From: Pseudeuparius sepicola
Lineage: Eukaryota; Arthropoda; Insecta; Coleoptera; Anthribidae
DNA length: 64,000 nt
Assembly (NCBI GenBank): GCA_963920635.1
Contig: OY987298.1
Span: 39,959,787-40,023,786 of the forward strand
Direction: 5' to 3'
In this document: one piece after another, positions 55,585-64,000 of the stretch
Layout: each line of letters begins with the position of its first letter
Numbering within the stretch: the first letter of the stretch is position 1
Translations under genes and position numbers: made by a program
The notes under the pieces: generated by a model
The model's input: only the letters and a program-made list of their open reading frames with translations
What the model was told of the DNA's origin: nothing
The model's database searches: none

Positions 55585-55600
55585 TTCGCGCATGCGCAGT
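55585..55600. promoter_or_regulatory. NRF1-like palindrome GCGCATGCGC
   Basis: GCGCATGCGC at 55588-55597, with an additional ACGCGTTTCGCG just left of it, repeats the motif seen at 5788. It lies 35 bp right of the GC hairpin and could be part of a bidirectional promoter. Confidence 0.35.
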
Positions 55601-56009
55601 TCCGCACTTTTGATACCTATGAAAAATCGAAAAAATTTGAAAATTTTTTATTCAAAAAATGTAATTTTAAAAAGGTCCTGATCCTATAATCCCGATAACA
55701 TTTTGGGAAATTTTCATTTTTTGACGGTGAAATGTACAAGACAAGACGAATGTTTTATATACAAGTGCAGATAGAATTTTTTCGAGTGACTGTAAAAAAA
55801 ATCCAAGACGTGAAAATGTAGGTAGAATTTTCGAATAAGTTTTGTATACCGGTAAAAATATATGTAAAGGTAAAAATAACGTCAGTTTCACTTGGAAAAA
55901 AATGATGAAAAAATTTCAGTAAAAAAAATACGATGTAGAGGTTGTACCAAAAAAAATTGGAAATAATTATTTATTCCAGTAAAATATACACAAGACCGAA
56001 AAAGGTAAT

Positions 56010-56560
56010 TGCGCGGCTGTCCCATTTTATACACCCTAGCTGTTTCAGTTCATCTCGTTTGGAAAAATTTTAGGGGTTATTACTTTTTTAAATACCGGTT
56101 TCCTCAACCTTATTTGAAAGTAAATATTTTTTAGTTCCCCACAGAAGGAAATAATGACGATATTTTATACCGGTGGATTCAAAAAATATATAAGGTTAGG
56201 AAAAAACCTTGGTAGGCAAACGCGGCTCTGCTGACCAGACAAAAAAAAACCTTAGTCGACAAATAATGGCCTCTAAGAAGGGTGCGTGATTCCACTGCGT
56301 ATCAGTTCGAGTGCTCCAAGATGCAAGTAAGTATATACCAGCTGTCCCATTTTTAAACAGCTAGATATTTGGTAACCTTTCGTAAAAAAATTCCCAAGGA
56401 TTACATGAGCAAAAGAAAGAAAAAAATGTAAATATACCAGCTGTCCCATTTATAAACCGCTTGATATCTTGGAAACGAAAACTTATATAAAGGAAGTAAA
56501 AGCTATATCTTAATAGGCGGAGGACCGACTGTCATTCAGACAGGTGAAAATTTTTTGTGA
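56010..56560 (+). promoter_or_regulatory. Repeated GCTGTCCCATTT words and TSS/donor candidate
   Basis: GCTGTCCCATTTTA at 56015 recurs at 56341 (CAGCTGTCCCATTTTTAAAC) and 56439 (CAGCTGTCCCATTTATAAAC), and again at 57664. At 56299-56331 the sequence GTATCAGTTCGAGTGCTCC then ATGCAA/GTAAGT combines an arthropod initiator (TCAGTT) with a start codon and a consensus splice donor. TATATAAAGG at 56494 is a second TATA-like box. No acceptor or downstream exon was identified, so the transcript is hypothetical. Confidence 0.35.
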
Positions 56561-56564
56561 TTTT

Positions 56565-56905
56565 TTGTAGAAGTTTTTTGCCAAAATTTTTTTTTGTCAA
56601 TTTTTTTTTTGTCAAAATTTTTTTTTGTCAAATTTTTTTTTTGACAATTTTTTTTGCCATAATTTTTGTTTGCCAAATTTTTTTTTGCCAAATTTTTTTT
56701 TTGTCAAAATTTTTTTTGTCAAAATTTTTTTTTGCCAAATTTTTTTTTTGTCAAAATTTTTTTTTGTCAAAATTTTTTTTGTCAAAATTTTTTATTGTAA
56801 AATTTTTTTTGACATTTTTTTTGCCAAATTTTTTTTTGTCGAATTTTTTTTTGCCAATTTTTTTTTTGCCAAATTCTTTTTCGACACAATTTTTTTTGAT
56901 ACAAA
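56565..56905 (+). repeat. Tandem repeat of TTTTTTTTGYCAAA, about 16-bp unit
   Basis: Around 20 copies of a T-run followed by GTCAAAA, GCCAAA or GACAA. The plus frames encode only repetitive FFVKIFFCQ-type peptide and are not genes. The strong strand bias (T-rich on plus) is notable. Confidence 0.9.
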
Positions 56906-58620
56906 TATAATTGCTAACGTTTAATTTGTTTACCCCATTTACGAAAATGATAACAAAATTGGATCAGACAAGATGTTTTTTCGAAGTATAGTTTTTAAAC
57001 ACAGGGTGCCACCACCGGTTTTACGATATAGGTTTCAAAATGCGACGCAAGTACATAAAAAAAATACCCTAGAGATAAGAAAACAAAATACAACTCACCG
57101 AAAGATTCTTGATGATGTATAAAAAGAAATCAGGTTACATCTAATGCCCCAGACAGTAAAATAAACATCCCCGAGCTATCAGATATAACCAAACATCATT
57201 TTTCTAACGGCACAGTCATTTTCACGGGAAAAACAACCAGTAACCGTTCAAATTCCATAGATAGGTACTGCCGTAATCCAAAATTTCACTGAACTACGCG
57301 TATCTATTATACTGAAGTAGGTACTGATACACTTCCATCTTTCCAAAGAAAAACAAACACGAAACTCAGACTTTTCATATATTTATTACAACGCCTCGAT
57401 AGAGTCTTTATTTGTGGCCACGACCGAGAATCTACTGAAGCAAGTGCGACGCATAGGACGTGAAAAGTGCCGAGTTGGTTTTATTAAACAATGAAACTTA
57501 TACCTACGTATATATAAAATAAATGAGAAATATGCCAGAGATGTGAAACCTAATTGTGTTGCAAGTTTGAGGGTCCAAAAAAAATATTGGCTTTAATTCT
57601 TTAAGGTGAGAAACACATCTAACAGCCAGTTTGGAAATATACAAGGCAAAAAAAGTAGTGATGTGGCTGTCCCATTTTATGTTTTATACAGGTTGGGTTA
57701 TTTTAGAATAGTTGTTCAATAGACCGAGACAACATCATAAACGCTTCCCGTTAGAACAGAATGTGATGAAAAGAAAAATTCCATCTGGGTCAAGCTACTA
57801 CATAACCAAAATAAAAAATACTGAACGTTATAAAATTTAAAAAATCATATTTTCTACGGATTTTTATCCTCTGAAAATTGTTCTTGTGTAAAATTCAGTT
57901 TCTCTGGGTCAAGCTAGGTGGTAACTATATAACCAAAATAAAAAATACTGAACGTTATAAAATTTGTCACGACGCTTGGCCTTATGCGATAAACAATGTG
58001 TGTGGGTAGAGACATTCGCGGGAAAAGGTGTAACATAATATGCATGCTTTCTTCATGCAATGAATTGTAAATAAAATTCATACATCGAACTGTGACTGGT
58101 GACTGGATACAAATGCCGTAATAAGAATCGACTGTTTTCATGAATAACCTCATTGAATTTTATGCAGTTTTAGAAAGTTAATGTGGGTTGGAAAATTTGT
58201 ATTATATGCTGGATGCAGAGAAAAAGTGGAAATTTCATATAAGTTGAGCTGTTTATGAATGAAAAAAAGTTGAGAGAACAATACCTACTTATACAAACAC
58301 AACAGAACGAGACAGTCTTAAAGAAAATGGGCAATTCACTCTTTGTGTATAGGACTCGAACAGCGACTTATTATTTTAATCGGTACTGTTGTAAGAAATT
58401 CAGAAATGGAATTTTGGTTTATTTAATAAAAATATATACTTACACATTTTATCTTTATCTTTTTATGGTGCACTTTAACATATTTTCAGTTTGTAACATG
58501 TTTCTCAGGAGAACAAAATCAGGAAATACTTGTCTCTAGGATTATATTATTATTACATTTTAGTTTCAACATGTTTTTGCACTTATAAGGGAGGATAGAA
58601 AAAAACCAAAAATATACATA
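56906..58620. other. Non-coding, local duplication at 57.8-57.96 kb
   Basis: CATAACCAAAATAAAAAATACTGAACG occurs twice (about 57800 and 57932, each preceded by CTGGGTCAAGCTA), a 130-bp direct repeat. A GCTGTCCCATTTTATG word is at 57664. The 94-codon frame 58255-58539 has no domain or promoter; I do not call it. Otherwise nothing is seen. Confidence 0.45.
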
Positions 58621-58626
58621 AAACAT

Positions 58627-58632
58627 ATTTAT
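58627..58632 (-). terminator. Poly(A) signal AATAAA for the two-exon gene
   Basis: ACACAATAAATATG on the minus strand, about 145 bases beyond the stop codon of the gene at 58777-59518. Confidence 0.5.
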
Positions 58633-58776
58633 TGTGTATAAAAATATAAAAGAAAATATACTTAAAAGCTAAGAATACGTATTAAATTTAAAACTAAAAG
58701 AAGGATAGGTATCTATAAACAACGTTGGAAAATAAAGACTCAAAAATTTTTTAAAAATATTTAATGTGAGAAAAAA

Positions 58777-59518
58777 CTACTTTTTTACCACATTAAATCT
58801 TTTTAAAATTCCAGCAGACAGCCGTTTATCCCTCTCCATTTTCTCAATTTTGGCTATAGATACCTGCTCCCTTTTTCTCAGTCGTTCTTTCTCTCTCCTA
58901 ATAGTCGCCAGTCGATGTTGCTCCTCTCTCAAGGATTTTAGATTTTCGGCGTCCTTTTGTTTCAGCCCTTTTGAGACCTGTAATATATAGGAACCGAGTG
59001 AAGTACTCCCAGGACTAGTCAGCTCCTCGAATTCATCCTCGCTGTCCATCTGCTGACTAACACTAATGTGCACGTCACTAAAGGAGTCCTCGCTGTCCAT
59101 GCCCAACTGACGCATGTCTTTACCACCATTTCCTTTCAATTGTGGGTTATTCGTGTTTTCCACACCACACTGCTCGACGTCCTCTTGCCGATGAACCGGT
59201 GAAATAATGGAATTCGGACAGAATGCCATTATCTCGTCGTAACAAGGCACTTGGGAGGGCGACACGAAGGACGCACTATTCAAATCGGGCATGTTGTATG
59301 ACTGTGCAGAGTCGATGGTTGGCTGAAAAGAAAAAAATAATAAGTTTAATTTAGAAAAAAAGTATTTTTCAAAAATAAAGTTTAAAAAATAATTTTGTAT
59401 GAAAAAAATTGTTGAAGATTACCAGAAAACCAAGATTTATACTTACAGGCATTATTAGCATATTGCTAAGGATAGTAGGTTTCTTTGTCGAGAGAGACAA
59501 CTTCTTAGGGTGCTGCAT
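58777..59518 (-). CDS. Two-exon gene, 205-aa acidic/coiled-coil protein
   Basis: Exon 1 (59447-59518) starts with ATG in good context (ACAATGC) and encodes MQHPKKLSLSTKKP.. to ..MLIMP, ending at the donor CCT/GTAAGT. A 124-nt intron ends with a textbook TTTTTTCTTTTCAG. Exon 2 (58777-59322) continues in phase 0 for 181 codons. The first half of the protein is polar, with two related acidic motifs (MDSEDSFSD and MDSEDEFEE). The C-terminal 55 residues are a strongly basic helix (REEQHRLATIRREKERLRKR) ending KRFNVVKK, likely coiled coil and possibly nucleic-acid binding. I do not recognise the family. No stops or frameshifts, so it may still function or be recent. Confidence 0.65.
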
Positions 59519-59574
59519 TGTAAGTATCCAAAATACACAAAAAACACACCACTGGAACTACTATTGTGAATCAA

Positions 59575-59590
59575 GAAACTTATAAGAGAG
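59575..59590 (-). promoter_or_regulatory. TATA-like box of the two-exon gene
   Basis: On the minus strand CTCTTATAAGTTTC lies about 60 bases upstream of the ATG. CCAGTGGTGTG, an initiator-like word, follows about 30 bases after it, a normal TATA-to-start distance. Confidence 0.45.
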
Positions 59591-59639
59591 GAGGCTGTGA
59601 ACTGGCTAATGGCCATTCAACAAACCTCTTTAAAGGGAA

Positions 59640-59910
59640 AAAATTCGATGTCAGTCAAAAAATATAGTAGGAGAAAAACGATTTGCCCACTCTAGAATTT
59701 TTAAAAAACTTGTTTATTGATCTGAGCGAGACTGTGTGGCGTTATGCGTGGTCATTAAATTTAATATGTGGTAAACAAGAGGCCACGGGGATGAACGATA
59801 TAATGCAATGTAATCCAAAAAAAATTAGCTAGACTGTATGGCGTTATACACGTTCTTTAGGGCCGGACTGGGCTGATGGACTAGGGGGAATTAGATTGTT
59901 AATACATCGC
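59640..59910. repeat. Degenerate repeat linking to 55.2-55.4 kb
   Basis: GACTGTGTGGCGTTATGCGTGG (59729-59750) is echoed at 59833 as GACTGTATGGCGTTATACACG. The segment 59766-59830 resembles 55261-55320. These shared words on both sides of the hairpin and tandem repeats suggest a common origin for 54.7-59.9 kb. Confidence 0.4.
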
Positions 59911-61250
59911 AGAGTCTTTGCGAAATTGAATGTGATAATGTTTAAAGAAACAAATCGCGCATGGGTTGTCCAATCATATCGTTGCACAGTTAATTAAAAA
60001 TGTAGACGCAAAAACATATCTCCCAAAAAAAAAAGTTCAACCTACTTTCCGCTTAAAAATCGAACAACAGAGGTATCTCCCATCGCTCACAAAACCAATT
60101 CCAGAAAGGACAAGAACGCCAAGGCCGGGCGCACTCAAATTTCGTATCGGTGTTTTCTTTTAGTCGAAAAATATTTCCAAGGTAAAAGCTGAACTTTTGG
60201 GGTGTATGTTGAAAATTTACATTTTGGGGTACGAATGAGGTTGATCGCGGCGTCTCGGCTAGAAGGTCAAAATGGGTCAAAATGGGCCTAAGGTTTTGAA
60301 ATTTTTTTTTTACACCTACCTAATTCTTCATCTTGAACAAGTTTCATTAACAACATTTTAACGTGTAAGCTACAGAAAAGGCACTCTTCTAAAATAGTAT
60401 AATATTTTTAATTAAAAGATACCTCTGTAAGGATATTTGGCAGACTTTTAGGCTATGTGTTCTCTAGAAAAATTGTTAGAGTGCTTGCTTTAGGTAGCGA
60501 AAATCGCAGGGGTAGAAAGTCACGGTGGAGTCATTGATAAACGGTTCCACTTATCGAAATTTGGAAGGAAGTCACTGTGGTAATCATCGTTAAAATCTTC
60601 TATTACCTACGCTGCTATAATTAAATATTTATCTACGGCTTGGTTCTGTTTCTTTTCCAATGTGTAAATAGTACATTTTATAATATTAATTTTGTTTCCT
60701 CTCCAATATATTGTACGGTGTTTGTATCACATATATCTGTGAAAAACAACGTTTCAGATATTTCTCAGTTTTTAAGAGCGGTGTTTGGTCAGAAACGATC
60801 TAGTGGATGATGGGGTAGTAAAAAGGCCGCCGTTTTTCCAGAGCCTGTTTTGAATACACCCCACCAAGTCTTGACTTGTCATTATGATAGGTATTGCATA
60901 CTTTTGTATAGGAGTCAGCTTTTGTTAACCCAACTTCTTTCTGTTATCTTCTTCCACCATTTTAATCTCAATTCATCTACCCGACGCCACAATATGTTAC
61001 TAATCGTGAATAAATAGCACATTTCATAGTGAAGTTTATAAACCAGTGGGATTTGGCAATTTTGTTTAAATATAATGAAAAATAGCTCGTTTTGGTCTTG
61101 ATTATTGTTAGACAAATTATCGCAAACTTCACTTTTCAGAAGAATGATTTTATTGTGATGTAATGATTGTACAAAGACGCCAGCGCAAACACGATCACGA
61201 TAATTAACTGCTAACCTTAAACAAAACAGCTGACGATTTTATGCGATTTT
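59911..61250. other. Non-coding
   Basis: Short frames without domains. TCAAAATGGGTCAAAATGGGCC at 60268-60289 is a small tandem duplication. No gene is supported. Confidence 0.45.
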
Positions 61251-61254
61251 TATT

Positions 61255-61465
61255 ATGACTTAGCTTGTTGTTCCCCTGTTCCGCGCTGACTTAGCCTATT
61301 CTTCCCGTGTATGGGTATTTTAAAGTAATACGTATATTGTGACCTAGCCTGTTTTTCCCCTGACTATTACGTTGGTTTGAAAGAGCACACAATTTACCAC
61401 AAGATGGCACTGTAATCCCAATTTCAACAAAAAATGACTTGGCCTGTTTTTCCCGTGTACCCTTC
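61255..61465 (+). repeat. Four dispersed copies of TGACTTAGCCTGTTTTTCCC
   Basis: Variants at 61257 (TGACTTAGCTTGTTGTTCCCC), 61288 (TGACTTAGCCTATTCTTCCCG), 61340 (TGACCTAGCCTGTTTTTCCCC) and 61435 (TGACTTGGCCTGTTTTTCCCG). Spacing is irregular (31, 52, 95 bases), which is more like repeated binding sites than a slipped tandem array. They lie beyond the 3' end of the GNAT unit. Confidence 0.65.
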
Positions 61466-61939
61466 ATATGGTTTTGTTTCTCTCAAGATTGGGTTTCAAC
61501 CCCAGTGGCGAAAGAAGGAAGGCCCCAACTTGCATTATCTAGTTTTTACTCTAATCTTTTCTAGTCTATATTGTTTAGGATTTGTATGAAAAAATGAATT
61601 TTGTATCATCAAGTTTGCGACTCTCCCTGCAGCTCGAAACGGTTGTTTGTGATTCCATACTTTCATAATATAAGCTTATAAGGTAATATCCCATATTTTT
61701 AAATTACACTATTCTTTGTATCTCTCTAATATGTTTGATCAAACATGGATTAGACCTCCTGCGCCCTGCATTCTACCTCAAAGGTGGTGGGAAAATGAAT
61801 GCATATAGTTTTGTTACAATTTAAAAATATATATAAAAGAACAATTCAACCTATTTATAACTAATATCCATATGAAACTGTACGTCTAATTTGCGATTAA
61901 AAATTTTTGTTGAAGGTGTGAAACATTTTCGATTTTTTT
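61466..61939. other. Non-coding with one copy of a 45-bp direct repeat
   Basis: GCGCCCTGCATTCTACCTC.. GGGAAAATGAATGCAT (61761-61806) is repeated at 61947-61993 as GCGTTCTGTATTCTACCTC.. AGGAAACGAACGCAT. No gene. Confidence 0.5.
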
Positions 61940-61945
61940 TTTATT
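61940..61945 (-). terminator. Poly(A) signal AATAAA of the GNAT unit
   Basis: AATAAA on the minus strand, 52 bases beyond the stop of the second ORF of the GNAT unit. Confidence 0.5.
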
Positions 61946-61996
61946 GCGTTCTGTATTCTACCTCGAAGTAGGAAACGAACGCATGATGATTGTCAG

Positions 61997-62224
61997 TTAA
62001 ATGCGACGTGGTTCTTCAATTTCTCGGCCACGCTCGTCGGCCAAATTTTTTATCGAGACTTGCACAGCAAAACGCCGGGCGCCACGGAGCGCCGCTGCGT
62101 CTAGGGTTCCGATGCAAAATATCTCAGCCGCGCTCGTACCTGGATCGTGGGAGCACAGATGTTTGATGACACCCGGATTTCAGAGTCGTACATCAGGGTG
62201 TAGTCTAATTTCTTGCTGAATCAT
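61997..62224 (-). pseudogene. Second ORF of the GNAT unit, interrupted by one opal codon
   Basis: ATG at 62224 shares its A with the GNAT stop (TGATG). The frame gives MIQQEIRLHPDVRL, then TGA, then stays open for about 60 more codons (NPGVIKHLCSHDPG.. to ..KNLADERGREIEEPRRI) up to TAA at 61997. The DNA is far more GC-rich than the GNAT ORF. The single stop could be a mutated Trp codon, a readthrough codon or a sequencing error. No family recognised. An open plus-strand frame over the same bases is also possible, which lowers confidence. Confidence 0.4.
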
Positions 62225-62712
62225 CAATGTTGGAGGATTTCGGCAATAATGGACCCGATTTTGAGGTGCTTTGTGAAAAAAAAAAGAAGAAAAATTGACA
62301 CAAACATTTTATTAGGGGATCTATACATGGTGTTATAATTTATTTCTCCGTAATTAATACATGAACAGTTTTCAAAAAGTTTTTCTGAATTGGTATTAGA
62401 ACAGAAAGACGTAAATTGATTAATTTTCTTAATATGATTCACTAGTCTTGACGCATATCCTCTTCGACGATATTCTTCATGGGTAAAAACAAAATTGAGA
62501 TTTTTCGGGTTGGAGTGTTTGTTTAAAGGGTCGAAATCAATTTTTGACATTAGGACAAATGAAACCGGTTTAGCATCAACGTATAATATATAGCACGATA
62601 TTTTTTTATCTAGGCACCACTGATCGAACATACTTCTTGCAATACCATCTCTCACGACTTCTTGTCTTATTTTGTTTACTGCTTGTCGATCAAAAAAGAA
62701 TCTGATCTCCAT
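62224..62712 (-). CDS. GNAT-family N-acetyltransferase-like protein, 162 aa
   Basis: ATG at 62712 is the first start after an in-frame TAA. An earlier GTG frame opening is ignored. The central part reads SFVLMSKIDFDP (about residues 55-66), then NLNFVFTHEEYRRRGYASRL (about 75-94). The pattern hydrophobic beta-strand, then Y-R-R-R-G-Y-A-x-x-L, is the acetyl-CoA pyrophosphate-binding motif A (R/Q-x-x-G-x-G/A) of GNAT enzymes. The following helix VNHIKKINQF and strand FCSNTNSEKLFENCSCINYG fit motif B. The last 25 residues (FVSIFLLFFFTKH) run over a poly-A/T tract and may be altered. The substrate cannot be told. The stop overlaps the next start (TGATG). Confidence 0.65.
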   Translation of the reverse strand: MEIRFFFDRQAVNKIRQEVVRDGIARSMFDQWCLDKKISCYILYVDAKPVSFVLMSKIDFDPLNKHSNPKNLNFVFTHEEYRRRGYASRLVNHIKKINQFTSFCSNTNSEKLFENCSCINYGEINYNTMYRSPNKMFVSIFLLFFFTKHLKIGSIIAEILQH

Positions 62713-62750
62713 GTTGCACAGACGTTTGAATGAAAAATCATCGGTCACAC

Positions 62751-62836
62751 ACTTTTAAGACATTACCCCCACCACTTTTATATTTTTCCATACACTTTTT
62801 AAGACGTTACCCCCACCACTTTTATAAATTTTAAAC
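62751..62836 (-). promoter_or_regulatory. Tandemly duplicated TATA-box promoter of the GNAT unit
   Basis: A 43-44 bp unit occurs twice in tandem: ACTTTTAAGACATTACCCCC.. (62751) and ACTTTTTAAGACGTTACCCC.. (62794). Each unit contains CCACCACTTTTATA, that is TATAAAAGTGGTGG on the minus strand (TATA boxes at 62776-62782 and 62820-62826). The nearer box lies 64 bases upstream of the GNAT ATG. Duplication of a complete core promoter just ahead of an ORF is unusual. Confidence 0.65.
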
Positions 62837-62969
62837 TAGCCGAAACCTTGACCCATTTGAGATGTTAAGATATTTGGGGAAGCGTTTGGAAGTTGCGCCA
62901 GCAGCGAATTGCATAAGGTCAAGCGTCGTGACTCAGTCATGGCGATAGAAATATTTTTTGCCAGCAAAA

Positions 62970-63290
62970 CGGATCAATTTAGCAGTGTAACGTCTGCAAA
63001 AAGGACGAAAATCCGTCGAAAATATGAAAAACGATTCCCTTGAAATTGGCCAAAAGCTGGCGCCCATACACCACGCGACGGCGAGTATGCGACGCACCAC
63101 GTAGCGAGGCATCTCCGGGCAAGTTGACGGCGGCGCGGCGGCCAGATTTCAACAAACGAAGTGGCGCGCAATGCGTCGAAAGGCCGAGATGCTTCCATCT
63201 CGAGCGGCGATTTGCATGTGACGAAACACCGGCGGCTCTCCCACGTGGGCGTATTGAAGGCATCTCCTTTGGAAATGCCTGATTAGAATC
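62970..63290. other. CpG-rich block flanked by a repeated phrase
   Basis: GC- and CpG-rich block lying between two copies of CCAGCAAAACGG(A/G)TCAAT (62961 and 63319). Frames are open on both strands. The most protein-like is a plus frame from 63024 (MKNDSLEIGQKLAP..) that is broken by one TAG at about 63102 and reopens to 63221. No domain recognised, so no gene is called. Confidence 0.35.
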
Positions 63291-63477
63291 GCAATAGGTA
63301 CCTTTGTTTACTTTTTACCAGCAAAACGGGTCAATCGGTGTCATCGCTATGTTGTCTGCTATATTTTTTATTGTAAATTAGGCCATTTTTTTCTTGACCT
63401 GAATATTTCTCTGTTTTCGATACGTATTATAGGCTTACTATTCACGTAAGTAAAGTCAACAGTGCGTTTTGTATTTT

Positions 63478-63848
63478 AGTTATTCATTTTTATCCGTCTA
63501 AAATATCAAGGAATACCCCCAAAAGCTAGCAAAATGGGCAAACAGTCGATAAAAATTCCGTTGAATAACTTATTACTACTACCTATGGTGCCTTGTTTAT
63601 TAATCAGAAGTGTATTATATGAGTGAAAGTATTGTTTTGGTGAAATTTTTATTTTTAATTTTTATTATTCATTTTTATCAGTCTAAAATATCAAGGAATA
63701 CCCCCAAAAGCTAGCAAAATGGGCAAACAGTCGATAAAAATTCCGTTGAATATCTTATTATTACTACCTATGGTGCCTTTTTTATTAATCAGAAGTGTAT
63801 CATATGAGTGAAAGTATTGTTTTGGTGAAATTTTTATTAAATCGGTTT
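63478..63848 (+). repeat. 185-bp tandem duplication
   Basis: The segment beginning ATTCATTTTTATCCGTCTAA at 63482 returns at 63667 as ATTCATTTTTATCAGTCTAA and matches almost base for base to GTATTGTTTTGGTGAAAT (63633 and 63820). Only a few substitutions separate the copies, so the duplication is recent or the copies are kept alike. Confidence 0.9.
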
Positions 63849-64000
63849 AAAATGAGCGATTTCTATGTTTTGAGGTTGTAACTCCTTGTAGGTAATATGC
63901 AAACATGATTCAAAAGGAATCCAACTGACCATTATTAAACTACAACTTTTTGTCTAAAAAATTTTTTAAAGAGTTTAGCTTCTAAGATTATAAGCTGTTA
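63849..64000. other. Window end, no feature
   Basis: AT-rich with no visible gene. Confidence 0.5.

Noticed and set aside
56557..56924. Two long plus-strand frames rich in FFVKIFFCQ
   Set aside because: Simple translation of the T-run/GYCAAA tandem array in two registers.
1..64000. CRISPR array, bacterial operons, rRNA genes
   Set aside because: No regularly spaced short repeats with unique spacers, no ribosome-binding or operon structure and no rRNA-like sequence; splice sites, SINEs and Penelope elements show a eukaryotic nuclear genome.

Overview
The window looks like nuclear DNA of an insect, or at least an arthropod. It is AT-rich, has no continuous host gene, and is packed with decayed transposable elements typical of insects: long fold-back elements ending in ACAGGGTG or TACAGGGTG, TA-flanked Tc1/mariner-like MITEs, a Harbinger-like MITE, two tRNA-derived SINEs with intact target-site duplications, Penelope-like reverse transcriptase pieces, a hAT transposase tail and a THAP-bearing (P-element-like) transposon. 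The palindromic word TAGGTACCTA recurs. I cannot fix the order (Hemiptera, Lepidoptera and Coleoptera all remain possible). Everything here is read by eye; no alignment or database search was possible.

Layout. 1-10 kb: two small TIR elements, then fold-backs at 2.75-3.85, 6.8-8.0 and 8.3-9.5 kb, with a minus-strand terminal-exon candidate (6.0-6.3 kb) and a CpG-rich, NRF1-like promoter candidate (5.6-5.8 kb). 10-18 kb: a GC-balanced, homeodomain-motif-rich stretch (10.4-10.96 kb), nested repeats with a 412-bp MITE, a fold-back at 13-14.2 kb and a Penelope-like terminal fragment at 15.7 kb. 18-30 kb: a minisatellite, a 2.37-kb TIR transposon carrying a frameshifted THAP-domain gene, a small two-exon gene candidate (23.8-24.5 kb), a second copy of the 6.8-kb fold-back and a very GC-rich island at 28.6-29.03 kb. 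30-45 kb: more fold-backs, both SINEs, a palindrome cluster (37.7-38.9 kb), a 1.8-kb TIR element (39.7-41.5 kb), a mariner-type transposase fragment and an approximately 122-bp tandem repeat ending in a TACA microsatellite. 45-54 kb: Penelope-like fragments in inverted orientation, a hAT tail and an internally deleted mariner-like element.

The most interesting part is 53.9-63 kb. It holds three compact transcription units with intact or nearly intact reading frames: (i) a plus-strand pair (an OB-fold-like 102-aa ORF overlapping a 40-aa ORF by ATGA) behind a dense TGACC(C/T) array and followed at once by AATAAA; (ii) a minus-strand two-exon, 205-aa coiled-coil gene with TATA-like box, consensus splice sites and poly(A) signal; (iii) a minus-strand GNAT-acetyltransferase ORF behind a duplicated TATA-box promoter, joined by a TGATG stop/start overlap to a second, opal-interrupted ORF with its own AATAAA. 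Between them lie a GC-rich nested hairpin and a set of repeated promoter-like words. The compactness and stop/start overlaps are virus- or large-transposon-like. Whether the units belong to one element is inference.
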